Made by a program: the position numbers and the translations under genes
The notes under the pieces: model-generated
Seen by the model: the letters and a program-made list of their open reading frames with translations, nothing else
What the model was told of the DNA's origin: nothing
Database searches by the model: none
Shown here: in pieces, positions 25,894-35,700 of the stretch
Layout: each line of letters begins with the position of its first letter
Numbering within the stretch: the first letter of the stretch is position 1
Assembly (NCBI GenBank): GCA_945641355.1
Contig: CALZEQ010000025.1
Coordinates: 1-47,719 of the forward strand
Length of the DNA stretch: 47,719 nt
Reading direction: 5' to 3'
DNA from: an uncultured Mediterranea sp.
GTDB lineage: Bacteria > Bacteroidota > Bacteroidia > Bacteroidales > Bacteroidaceae

Positions 25894-28800
25894 TTAAAAA
25901 GAAACATTCACACCAAACAATACGTTCCGCGTGCGAACGTCGGTATTGGAAATGCTGGAAGTCAACTGCTCCGGATCAACTACATAGTCTGCACAAATGA
26001 TGAACGGATTCTGAACCGTACAATATACGCGCAGGTTGGTCAGGAAGCTCTTTGCTATCAGCGACTTGTCAAATGTATATCCCAAACTGATGTGGCTTAC
26101 CTTGAAGTAGTCGGAAGAAGACATGGTGTGTGATACCTCAGACTTCTGATTTCCCCAAGGTCCTGCCTTACCACGGTAAGGTCCCATGTTACCCGGTTGT
26201 GCCGATGCGTTCGTAGGATTCTCAGGTGTCCAATAGTCCTTCTTCAGGTTGTTCAGGTTCATGTTGTTGTTCTCCAACGCATACGATACATAGAACTGGT
26301 TGCGCATACGGGCACCCAATTGGAAGGCCGTACCGATGGTCAGATCGAAATTTTTATAGGTGAATGTGTTGCTCATACCGCCTGTCCAGTCCGGTGTGCG
26401 CTTGCCGTCAATCACACGGTCGGCATCATCAATCTTGCCGTTCTGGTCCAAATCCAATACCTTATACTGTCCGGGCTTGCAACCGTATTTGGCTGCCTCT
26501 TCTGCTTCATCAAGCTGCCATACACCGATGGTCATCAGGTTGTAGTTGATGTCTATAGGCTGTCCAATCACCCACAGGTTGCTGTAATCACCTTTCATGC
26601 CTTCAAACGACAAGCCGCGAGAGGTCAGATCTTCCTTATATTGCAGGTCTACAATCTTGTTCTTGTTATAGGCCAAGTTGATAGAAGTTCTCCAGGAGAA
26701 GTCCTTCGTACGGATGTTTTCCGTATTCAGCAGCAATTCGAAACCTGTATTACGAACCGAACCTACGTTGTCCTTCACCGAAGAGTATCCGGTAGTGACA
26801 GGAACGGTCTTGTTCATAATCAAGTCATCCGTCTTACGGTTGTAGTACTCAACCGAGCCCGAGATGCGGTTGTCGAAGAAGCCGAAGTCAAGACCGATGT
26901 TGTACTCGGTAGTACGTTCCCATCCCAGCTCCATGTTGCGCAGGTTGTTAGGAACATAACCTATCACGTCACTGGTACCGAACGAATAGTACTGGGCACC
27001 GCTGATGGAGCCTTGCGTCTGATAGGCACTTACATTGTCGTTACCCGACTGACCGAAACCAAGACGCAGCTTCAAGTTGTTCATCCAGTCAATACCCTTC
27101 ATGAACTCTTCCTCTGTAATGCGCCATGCCAAAGCACCCGCAAAGAATCCGCCCCATTTATGACCCTCAGCCAACTTGGACGAGCCGTCGTAACGCATAC
27201 TGGCCGTCAGCAGATACTTACCCTTGTAGTTGTAGTTCAAGCGAGCCAAGTATGACATCAATGAGGTCTTTGTGTATTTAGATTGTACCTTGTTGGTCTT
27301 GGCACCATTCTGCAGGGCATACCAATGGGAGTCGTAAGCCAAACCGGCAGCATCGCCACGCATCCACTCGTTCTCATACTGCGTCATGGAGAATACACCC
27401 ATTACATCAAAATGGTGATCCAGCATCAGGTCGAACTTATAAGATGCCATGTTATCCCATACCCAATTGGTCAAGGTCGTCTTTTCGTACCAAGCCGTTG
27501 CCTGCGAACCCTGGTTGCGTTTGGTATAGGCTCCGGCATACATACCGTAATCGATGAACTGGATGTCGGGCGAGAAAGTGGTCTTCAAGGAGAGGTTCTT
27601 GATGGGGTCAATCTCCAAGTAGACGTTGCTCAGAATGTCATACTTCTTATAGTTCCATGACTGGTTCTGCTGCGTTACGAAGGGATTGAACTGACCGCTA
27701 CCATACTTGAACTCCTGTTCACCAGTCACCAGGTTGGTGGGATGATAGGTAGGACGCAGACGATAGATGGTCTGCAAACCGTCTTCGTTACCTGTCTCTT
27801 GGTCGGAGAAGGTACCGTACAAGCTGACACCAAACTTCATGTATTTGTTGGGATTGACATCCACACCGGCACGCAGATTGTAACGTCTGTAATACTGAGG
27901 CTGGAGCAGACCGTCCTCATCATAATATCCGGCAGAAGCTACATAGTTCATTTTATCCGTTCCGCCCGATACAGATAAAGTATGGCTGGTCATCCACGCA
28001 GTTGATGTCAAGGCATCAAACCAATCCATGTAGTTGTTGCCCTCAATAGCCTTCAGCTCTGATGCAGAGAAGATCTGACTGTCATCTACATATTCACCCT
28101 TTCCTTTCGTGGCACGGGCATATTCACGGGCCAACTGCACATATTCCGGACCATTCATCATCTCCGGTTTGTGGGTATAGTTTTTGAAGCCTACCGAACC
28201 ATCGTATGAAATTCGGGGCGTTCCGTTGGCACCCTTCTTCGTCGTGACAATGACAACACCATTCGTGGCACGCGAACCGTAAATGGCTGTGGAGGAGGCA
28301 TCCTTCAAGATGTCAATCTTCTCGATATCGTCGGGATTGATGTTCTCCAGTTCTGCACCGGGCACACCATCAATCACAATCAACGGTTTGGTACTACCAC
28401 TGATGGTATTCAAACCACGTATCAAGATGTTGTATGCACCACCCGGCTTATTGGATGAACGCTGGATATTGACACCAGGTACGACACCCTGCATAGCACC
28501 TACGGCACTGGCACGTCCTGTGATGGTCAGATCCTTGGTTGACACGGAAGCAACGGCACCTGTCAAATCCGATTTCTTTACCGAACCGTAACCTACTACC
28601 ACCACTTCGTCCAGCATCTCGGTATCTTCCTTCAACACAATCCGCAGGTTGGTTTCGTTGCCTTTCACCACGATTTCCTGCGACTTGTAACCGATGAAGG
28701 AGACAACTAATGTACCTTTGGCATTGTTGAGCGTAAAGTTACCGTCGATGTCGGTAATCGTACCGTTGGTAGTACCTTTCACCTGAACGTTGGCTCCGAT

Positions 28801-28980
28801 GACGGGTTCACCTGTGGAATCTACCACTTGTCCTTTCACTGTGCCTGTCTGCATGACGGACTGTACCTCACTGGTACCGGCAGCCCATGCCGACTGCGGG
28901 AAGCCTGCCGCCAATGCAGAGGCTACCAAAGTGGAGAGGAAGACTCCTCTCGTTGAAAATTGCATGAATCTTTGCTTCAT
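25894..28980 (-). CDS. SusC-like TonB-dependent outer-membrane receptor (pectin-like locus)
   Basis: The start at 28980 (M-K-Q-R-F-M-Q-F) gives 1028 residues with a signal peptide ending S-A-W-A-A; the frame is open to 29022 but that adds a non-signal extension. Residues about 48-125 form the carboxypeptidase-like domain (V-K-G-Q-V-V-D ... T-D-I-D-G-N-F-T-L), followed by L-D-E-V-V-V-V-G-Y-G. The plug has I-R-G-L-N-T-I-S and D-A-S-S-T-A-I-Y-G-S-R-A-T-N-G-V. No STN signalling domain precedes the carboxypeptidase-like domain. The ECF sigma gene ends 65 bases upstream on the same strand, so the two are probably co-transcribed. Neighbouring GH28 and GH88 genes suggest a pectic oligosaccharide as cargo. 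Confidence 0.93.
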   Translation of the reverse strand: MKQRFMQFSTRGVFLSTLVASALAAGFPQSAWAAGTSEVQSVMQTGTVKGQVVDSTGEPVIGANVQVKGTTNGTITDIDGNFTLNNAKGTLVVSFIGYKSQEIVVKGNETNLRIVLKEDTEMLDEVVVVGYGSVKKSDLTGAVASVSTKDLTITGRASAVGAMQGVVPGVNIQRSSNKPGGAYNILIRGLNTISGSTKPLIVIDGVPGAELENINPDDIEKIDILKDASSTAIYGSRATNGVVIVTTKKGANGTPRISYDGSVGFKNYTHKPEMMNGPEYVQLAREYARATKGKGEYVDDSQIFSASELKAIEGNNYMDWFDALTSTAWMTSHTLSVSGGTDKMNYVASAGYYDEDGLLQPQYYRRYNLRAGVDVNPNKYMKFGVSLYGTFSDQETGNEDGLQTIYRLRPTYHPTNLVTGEQEFKYGSGQFNPFVTQQNQSWNYKKYDILSNVYLEIDPIKNLSLKTTFSPDIQFIDYGMYAGAYTKRNQGSQATAWYEKTTLTNWVWDNMASYKFDLMLDHHFDVMGVFSMTQYENEWMRGDAAGLAYDSHWYALQNGAKTNKVQSKYTKTSLMSYLARLNYNYKGKYLLTASMRYDGSSKLAEGHKWGGFFAGALAWRITEEEFMKGIDWMNNLKLRLGFGQSGNDNVSAYQTQGSISGAQYYSFGTSDVIGYVPNNLRNMELGWERTTEYNIGLDFGFFDNRISGSVEYYNRKTDDLIMNKTVPVTTGYSSVKDNVGSVRNTGFELLLNTENIRTKDFSWRTSINLAYNKNKIVDLQYKEDLTSRGLSFEGMKGDYSNLWVIGQPIDINYNLMTIGVWQLDEAEEAAKYGCKPGQYKVLDLDQNGKIDDADRVIDGKRTPDWTGGMSNTFTYKNFDLTIGTAFQLGARMRNQFYVSYALENNNMNLNNLKKDYWTPENPTNASAQPGNMGPYRGKAGPWGNQKSEVSHTMSSSDYFKVSHISLGYTFDKSLIAKSFLTNLRVYCTVQNPFIICADYVVDPEQLTSSISNTDVRTRNVLFGVNVSF

Positions 28981-29045
28981 AATTTTCAGATTTAAATTAA
29001 TACTAAGGTTATTGTAATTCACTCATTTATTTCTCTATTTATATA

Positions 29046-29564
29046 TCAACCAATCAGACGTTGCATGTAGGCACGCACCTCTTTGCGTCCGATATGCAGA
29101 TGGTTCTCTACCGTACGCACAGAGAGATGCATCATCTGGGCTATCTCGGGAACGGGCTTCTCGGCATAGCGTGTCAGCATATAGACTTTCTGACGTTGCG
29201 GCGGAAGCTGAGATACACGGTTCAGTTCGTGCTGACGCAAGTCACGGACAATCAGACGGGACTCGATGTCATCGGACAGAGCGGGATGCGTGTCGTACAT
29301 ATAAGAGGAAAGCTCTTGCCGGCGATAGGTGCGCCGTAAGTAGTCGAATACCACATTGCGCGTAATGGTGAAGATAAAACTGCGGACGGTTGCCGGACAG
29401 ATTAGCTGCTGATAGTCCATCAAACGGAGAAACACGTCCTGGACAAGGTCTTCGGCATCTGCCGTATTACCTATCCTACTACAGGCATATCGGAGCACCT
29501 GCGGACGATAGTGTTCGTATGCATCGGCTATCAGTCGGGCGGATGATTGATGAATATTTTCCAT
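29046..29564 (-). CDS. ECF-type RNA polymerase sigma factor, no adjacent anti-sigma gene
   Basis: The 172-residue protein has sigma region 2 at about residues 10-80 (Y-R-P-Q-V-L-R-Y-A, D-A-E-D-L-V-Q-D-V-F-L-R-L, R-S-F-I-F-T-I-T-R-N-V-V-F-D-Y-L-R-R) and region 4 at about 115-165 (L-P-P-Q-R-Q-K-V-Y, V-P-E-I-A-Q-M-M-H-L-S-V-R-T-V-E-N-H-L). This is the Bacteroidetes type usually paired with a FecR-like anti-sigma factor and a SusC carrying an STN domain. Neither is present: susC begins 65 bases downstream and has no STN domain. The sigma factor may be controlled at the level of its own transcription, possibly by the propeller-AraC regulator upstream. Confidence 0.9.
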   Translation of the reverse strand: MENIHQSSARLIADAYEHYRPQVLRYACSRIGNTADAEDLVQDVFLRLMDYQQLICPATVRSFIFTITRNVVFDYLRRTYRRQELSSYMYDTHPALSDDIESRLIVRDLRQHELNRVSQLPPQRQKVYMLTRYAEKPVPEIAQMMHLSVRTVENHLHIGRKEVRAYMQRLIG

Positions 29565-29609
29565 GATATCAGACCTCTTTTTTACAGGTTTTACATTTGT
29601 TCAACGCTG

Positions 29610-29617
29610 CAAAAATA
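29610..29617 (-). promoter_or_regulatory. Bacteroides-type -7 element upstream of the sigma gene
   Basis: On the minus strand the bases read TATTTTTG, matching TAnnTTTG, and lie 46 bases before the sigma-factor start. There is no clear TTTG at the -33 position. This is the only promoter-like site I see upstream of the sigma-susC-susD unit. Confidence 0.45.
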
Positions 29618-29730
29618 GAGGGTTTGATGGAAAAAGCAGTCTCACAAGACGCGCAATGAATCTCAACTAATCAAGATAGACTACAAAAGTCCATACATCA
29701 TGAATATCAACAAGTTAAGAGATTGATACA

Positions 29731-29785
29731 GCAGTCTCAATTTATTAAGTGAGACTGCAAAGGCAGGCGGATAGAGGGTCTATCC
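29731..29785 (-). promoter_or_regulatory. Two hairpins after the propeller-AraC gene
   Basis: A perfect 9-bp hairpin (29731-29739 with 29750-29758, arm GCAGTCTCA) and a 6-bp one (29769-29774 with 29780-29785, arm GGATAG) lie directly after the regulator's stop codon at 29786. The GCAGTCTCA arm occurs once more as a direct copy at 29636-29644. No long T-run follows, so termination would be weak. Confidence 0.45.
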
Positions 29786-32662
29786 CTACTTTTCCTTCTG
29801 CTGGATATACTCACTGGGGGTGATGCCCGTCACCTTCTTGAAGTAACGGAAGAAAGAGGCACGCGAATTGAAACCGCACTCTTGAGCCAAAGCGGTCAGG
29901 GTAAATTTGGAGATGTCATCAGTAGTCGCTACCAGACGTTTGAATTCGGCTATGCGGAAATCATTGATGTAGTCATAATAGTTGCGCTCCAGATAGTGAT
30001 TGAAGAGGTACGACAGCGTATGTGCAGAGGCACCGACAACAGCAGCCAACTCGGCAATCTTCAAATCAGCCTGTATGTAGGGCTTTTCGTTTTGCATGAC
30101 CTCCTCTAACTTGACAGCCAGACGGCGGCACTCCTCTTCCGAAATATTCAGTGTCTTGTACTTCTTCTCTGCCACCGGTTTGCTATCGGCATCAACCACT
30201 TCAGCAATCTCCTCCTCTTTTTCCACAGGCAGGAAAACATCTGTCGCCTCTGAAACAGGAGAGAAAACGTCAGCCGGTAAAATGGATTCCTGCGATTTGG
30301 GAAGTACCTCAGGTTCAACCCTCAATACCAAACGGCGCCTGCGCATAAAGTACCACAAGGCTATCAGCAGGCACAAAACAACCATGAGCATACCCACGAA
30401 GATGCGATGTCCCCAAGTAGCCGCTATGGAGATAGTGGCCTTCACTTCGGATGTCGGCTCACCCCGATGACGCACCCGAAACAGGTAATTGCCTGACGAA
30501 AGGTTGTAGTATGTCCGCTCTGAACGGCCTCGTAGCACCACCCAATCCGGGTCTACTCCCTCTAACTTACATTCATAAGACATGTTATCGGGCAACGTGT
30601 AAGAGAAATCGGAGAAGCAGATACTGACATTGCGCTGCGAAGCGCTGAGATGCACCTTCATCTCTCCGGATGCCGACCGTTCAATGGGCGTAAAGGTGGA
30701 CTCTCCGTTGACTTTGATATCTGTCAACTGCACCGGATAGGCGTTATGCCGTTCGTTGTTCAGCTTGGCGATGTCCAGATAGAGCAGTCCCTGGGCATTG
30801 CCAAACCAGAAGTTGCCTCGTTCATCGCATACCGGTGGACAGAATGTAAAGGTAGGCATAGGAATGCCATCGACAAAGGTGTAGGGAATACAGTTGTTCT
30901 TCTTGTCGTAATGGAACAGACCGTTGCTGGTACCTATCCATAGCCATTGGTTTCCATCCTCGACCATGAAAACACCGTCTGCTCCCTGCAACGAGAGCAA
31001 AGAGGGTAGATAGCGGAAGCTGTTCATGGTGAGTGATGAGACGAAGAGCATCCCCTTGTCGGGTACAAAATAGAGCTGATGGGCAGAATCTTCGTACACC
31101 ACCCGAATCTTTTGCTTGTGTACAAAGCCTTCCGGGAATATGTCGGAACGCAGAGTACCTGAGGCCGGTTCGTAGATGCAGAGGCCATTCTCCGTACATA
31201 TCCACCCCTTGCGGGTGGAGTCGAAATAGATTTCGTAGACATTGCCCGAGGGAAGTTGCGAGTTGGCACTGGTGTAGTGGGCTATCCGTCGGCCATTCTT
31301 GTATCGGAACAGACCGTCGGATGTACCTATCCAAAGGGTACCTTCGTCATCGTATCGGAGGCAGAAGATGTGCCCCACATGAAAAGGATGTGGATCTTTG
31401 GTCTCAAAGTCACGTACCTCCATCGTTTGAGGGTTGAAGATGTGCAAGCCTCCCCCATAGGTACCTACATAATACTCATTACCACAAGGTAGGAGTGAGA
31501 ACACTATGCTGGAACGCAACTCGGGTTGTTTCAGACATTTGAAACGCTTGCGTTGCTCGTCTATATAATAGAGGCCGTCACGGGTTCCTATCAGTTTCTC
31601 GTTTTTCCCGATTACCAGCGATCGCACCGCCTTGCCTTTGGAGTCGAAATAGGGAGGAAAAGAATAGGTAGAGAACAGTTCGTTCTGATAGAGCGTATAG
31701 TCGAGGCCACTCTGATAAAAACCTATCCACATCAGCCCTTCTTTATCGACCAGCAGCGAATAGACCGAATTGGAGCGGATCCCTCCTTGGTCAGTTCCGT
31801 GACAAAACGAACGGACGATGCGGTTGTATTCTGTATCGATAAAGTGTACACCGTTTCCATCAGTAGACACGTAGAGAGTTTTGTCTTCGTCGCACGAAAG
31901 CGAAGAGATGACATTGCATCCTACATCTATATATTTATCGAAACGGGCCGTCGGGATATCAAAGAGCAGGATACCCAAATCCATGGTTCCCAAATAGATT
32001 TTGTTACCAATACAACTGATGCACTGAAAGGCGCAGAGATGCTCGCCCTCTACTTCGTAATGATAGGCATCCAGCTTTCTGTCCGTGAGACGCATAGAGT
32101 AGAGTCCCTGCTCGGTAGCCATCCACAAGAATCCCTGACGGTCGAAAGCCAGTCCATTGATGATGTTGGAGGAGGCAAACTGATGGTTGCTGATGGTGAC
32201 CTGCTCAAAAACTCCTTCGTGACAGATAAAAAGCCCCTGCTCCGAACCGATGTAAAGAGTTCCTTTTCCATCGGGAAGAAGTGCATGGACAGGAGTGTTG
32301 ATAAGGTCGGGAACCACCTGTTCCAACTTGTCATTACCCTGATGGAGGCGCCACAGCCCCATACCGTTGCCCATCCATATCTGATGCCCCTCTGTCTCGG
32401 TCACAACATTTACCCGTTTCAAACGTTCATCGGATCCGGTGATGAAATAGTTCTTGATATGCACACCGTCAAAACGGTCCAAAGCCGTACCTGTTCCTAT
32501 CCAGACGAAGCCCTGTGTATCTTTGTAGAGGGCATTGACCACCAAATCGGACAGTCCGTTATCCACAGACAGACTGCGCAAGGTAGGTACATTGCTTACT
32601 CCCTTAGCATCTGCCAGCAAGAAAAGAAAGAAAACGAAGATATATGTCCGTATACGATTCAT
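29786..32662 (-). CDS. Membrane-anchored propeller sensor with AraC DNA-binding domain, no kinase or receiver
   Basis: This 958-residue regulator starts with a signal/anchor segment (residues 1-20). Residues about 28-640 contain repeated two-component-propeller units (G-L-S-D-L-V-V-N-A-L-Y, G-F-V-W-I-G-T-G-T-A-L-D-R-F, T-L-W-I-G-T-S-D-G-L-F-R-Y, W-L-W-I-G-T-S-N-G-L-F), followed by a Y_Y_Y domain (about 660-745). A single membrane helix lies at about 752-775 and an acidic linker at about 780-850. The last 100 residues form an AraC-type helix-turn-helix (L-K-I-A-E-L-A-A-V-V-G-A-S, L-A-Q-E-C-G-F-N-S-R-A-S-F-F-R-Y-F-K). There is no H-box, ATPase or receiver domain. It would sense a periplasmic sugar and bind DNA directly from the membrane. 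Likely targets are the sigma/SusCD genes downstream. Confidence 0.9.
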   Translation of the reverse strand: MNRIRTYIFVFFLFLLADAKGVSNVPTLRSLSVDNGLSDLVVNALYKDTQGFVWIGTGTALDRFDGVHIKNYFITGSDERLKRVNVVTETEGHQIWMGNGMGLWRLHQGNDKLEQVVPDLINTPVHALLPDGKGTLYIGSEQGLFICHEGVFEQVTISNHQFASSNIINGLAFDRQGFLWMATEQGLYSMRLTDRKLDAYHYEVEGEHLCAFQCISCIGNKIYLGTMDLGILLFDIPTARFDKYIDVGCNVISSLSCDEDKTLYVSTDGNGVHFIDTEYNRIVRSFCHGTDQGGIRSNSVYSLLVDKEGLMWIGFYQSGLDYTLYQNELFSTYSFPPYFDSKGKAVRSLVIGKNEKLIGTRDGLYYIDEQRKRFKCLKQPELRSSIVFSLLPCGNEYYVGTYGGGLHIFNPQTMEVRDFETKDPHPFHVGHIFCLRYDDEGTLWIGTSDGLFRYKNGRRIAHYTSANSQLPSGNVYEIYFDSTRKGWICTENGLCIYEPASGTLRSDIFPEGFVHKQKIRVVYEDSAHQLYFVPDKGMLFVSSLTMNSFRYLPSLLSLQGADGVFMVEDGNQWLWIGTSNGLFHYDKKNNCIPYTFVDGIPMPTFTFCPPVCDERGNFWFGNAQGLLYLDIAKLNNERHNAYPVQLTDIKVNGESTFTPIERSASGEMKVHLSASQRNVSICFSDFSYTLPDNMSYECKLEGVDPDWVVLRGRSERTYYNLSSGNYLFRVRHRGEPTSEVKATISIAATWGHRIFVGMLMVVLCLLIALWYFMRRRRLVLRVEPEVLPKSQESILPADVFSPVSEATDVFLPVEKEEEIAEVVDADSKPVAEKKYKTLNISEEECRRLAVKLEEVMQNEKPYIQADLKIAELAAVVGASAHTLSYLFNHYLERNYYDYINDFRIAEFKRLVATTDDISKFTLTALAQECGFNSRASFFRYFKKVTGITPSEYIQQKEK

Positions 32663-32682
32663 GGCTATCCGATTTACCGACG

Positions 32683-32690
32683 CAAAGATA
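32683..32690 (-). promoter_or_regulatory. Bacteroides-type -7 element for the propeller-AraC gene
   Basis: The minus-strand bases TATCTTTG match TAnnTTTG and lie 21 bases upstream of the start codon, giving a very short leader. No convincing -33 TTTG is seen at the right spacing. Confidence 0.5.
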
Positions 32691-32740
32691 ATGCAATTTT
32701 TATCAAAAAAAAGAAATAAACGTTCGCGTAATTAAAAAAG

Positions 32741-35700
32741 CTACTCCTTAACCTCCTCCGACTGCTGTGCAACATAGTCCTTGGGCGATACACCGTACTT
32801 CTCCTTGAACGAGCTGGAGAAATGGGACGGATTAGTATACCCTACCGTATAGGCTACCTCAGAAACGGTCAATTTCTTGTCTTTGGCCAGCAAGAAGGCT
32901 GCCTGCTGCAGGCGGATGTTCTTGATGAAGTCTCGGGTTGAGAGGTTGGTCAGTTCTTTCAGCTTCCGATGCACATGCACACGACTCAATCCGACCTCTG
33001 CAGCCAAATCTTCGGCACTGAAATGGGGATCGTTCAGGTGCTCGTTCACCACACGCATGATACGCTCCATCAGTTGCTCGTCGCCCGACCGCACTTCTAG
33101 CTTCTCTATTTTGTCAACCTGTTGCTGGGCACCGCTGAACTTATTGCGAAGCATACGTCTGTTGCTCAACAGATTGGCGACCACACTCTTCAGCACTTCG
33201 GTATTGAAAGGCTTCACTATGTAGGCATCAGCACCCGCCTTCAGTCCCTCCTGCTGGTCTTCGTTGCGCGTCTTGGCCGTCAGCAGGATGACAGGGATGT
33301 GGTTGATATTCGTATTCTGCTTGATTTTGCTGCACAATGCCATACCGTCCATCTCGGGCATCATCACATCCGATATCACCAGGTCGGGCATCTCTTTCAG
33401 AATCTGTTCATAGGCCTCCTGTCCGTTCGTACAGGTCAGTATGCGGTACTTGTCAGCCAGTTCACTGCGCAGATAGTTGCGTATTTCCTCCTCGTCTTCA
33501 GCTATCAGCAGGCGGAAATATCCTTTGCCATTGGTCTGTTTTTCGTCCGGATTGGCTTCATCAGACAGCTTCTCATCTGGCAGAGGCATCCTACGTGGCT
33601 GCACTTTGGCTGCCGACAAATGGCCTTCATCCACTGCCTCCAGCTCGTCGGCACGCAGATGGTCTGAACCCATCGGTATGCGGATGATGAAGCGACTGCC
33701 AGCGGTATCGGTACGATTCTCTGCCCGAATCACACCATGATGCAGTTCTACCAACGAGCGCGAAAGATGCAAACCGATGCCGGTACCGAAGTTAGACTTT
33801 GTGATGTCATTGTCTATCTGATAAAAACGTTCAAAAATGCGGTCTATCTTACTACGGTCGATGCCGATGCCGCTATCCTGCACCACAATTTCAAAATAGT
33901 CATGTAGGGCATCCCGACGGTTCGAATCGGTACCGGTGGCCAACGTCAGTTGTATCTCTCCTTCGTCAGGCGTATACTTAAACGCATTCGAAAGAATGTT
34001 CATCAATACCTTATCAAAATTGTTCAAATCGACCCACGCCTTCAGATGTGGCATTTCGTGCAGGAAGGTGAAGCGGATGTGCTTCTTCCGCGCCGTATAC
34101 TCGAAAGTCTGCATGACATCTTCTATGAACCCTACCATATCCGTCTCGCGGAACTTCATGTGCATCTGCCCCTTGTCCAGCTTCCGTATATCCATCAGTT
34201 GGTTAATCAGGCGCAGGATACGCTGAGCGTTGCGATACATCATAAGGTAGGTTTTCTGTATCTCCCCCTCCGGATGCTCCTGCAAGAGTTTCTCCAGCGG
34301 ATTGATGATGAGCGTCATAGGGGTACGTATCTCATGGGAGATGTTGATGAAGAACTGCAGCTTGGCTTCGTTCAGTTGCTCGGCATGTTCGCGCTTCATC
34401 ATCTCCCTCCGATGGCGCATACGCGACAAGAAAGTAGATACGATGCCCCAACACAGCAGGCAGACCAACAACAGGTAAATCAGGTAAGCCCAAATGGTTT
34501 GATACCAAGGAGGTGAAACAAGAATGCTGATGGTACGTACAGGCGATACGTTCCCTCGATTGACAGTTCTCACCGAGAAGGTGTATTTGCCGGGAGGCAG
34601 ATTGTTGTACGTTACTCTGTTGACACCCGGCTCGGTGATGTGCCACTGCCGGCCGAGCTCTTCCATACAATATTGATAGGAAATCTGCTCGGGTGCATTG
34701 AAGAGGAAGGTAGTGAAACTGATGCTGAACGTGTTGTCGCTATGGCACAAGCGGAACTCATCGGTCTCGTCTACTTCACCATCCATGACCGGTCTTCCTC
34801 CCGACAGCGTGTTTCGATGAGCTGGCTGGTTGAAAATAGAGAACTCCGTGATGCTGACTTGCAAGCCCTTGGAGATATTGACAATGTCTTGCGGACGGAA
34901 GAAGGTGATGCCGCTCACGCCGCCGAAATAGAAAGTGCCGTCGCTATCCCTGTAGCAGGAACCATGGGCGAACTCATTGCCCTGGAGTCCATCGCCCAGG
35001 TAATAGTTGGCAAAACGTTTGTTCTTGATGTCGAACCGGCTTAGACCCATATAGGTGCTCAACCACAATTCGCCGGAAGGGCCTTCCAATATGCCACAAA
35101 TCACGTTGCTGGGCAATCCGTCTGCTGTTGTATACTTGTGAAGTTCACCCGTCTGCTTGTCAAAGCAGAACAACCCGTCCGATGTTCCTGCCCATATTTT
35201 GCCGGATCTGTCTTCCTGCAGGGCATACGCCACACAGTTACGCACCTGCCGGTTGATGCCGCCAAAGCGCAAAAACGTCTCCTTCTTCGGATCAAAACAG
35301 CTGACACCCCGATAATGGCCTATCCATACAAGTCCTTCACTGTCGCAATAGAGGGAATTCAGCCAGCCGTTAGGCAAATTGTCACGACGGAAATCATTGC
35401 CGTCATCTCTGGATGCACTGTAATGGACCAGCTCGCCGCTTTGCTGCTTATAGTGATAGAAACCTGCGCCCAAGGTAGAGATGTAAAGGTCGCCGTGCGC
35501 ATCCTCCGCAATCGAGAATACCTTGTCATTATCCATCTTCAGCGGATAGGAACAGCGGCCCGTCCGCTTGTCCAATCGAGCCAATCCCCGATCGTACGAA
35601 CCCAACCAGAGACTGCCATCAGCAGCCGGATGGATGCAAGTGACTACAGCGGGCACCCCGTCTGGCGCATCTGACGGAGCGTAGTGGCACACCCGTTTGC

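Noticed and set aside
31526..32719. A 397-codon plus-strand frame opposite the propeller-AraC gene
   Set aside because: Antisense shadow; no signal, domain or ribosome site, and the opposite frame has clear propeller repeats.
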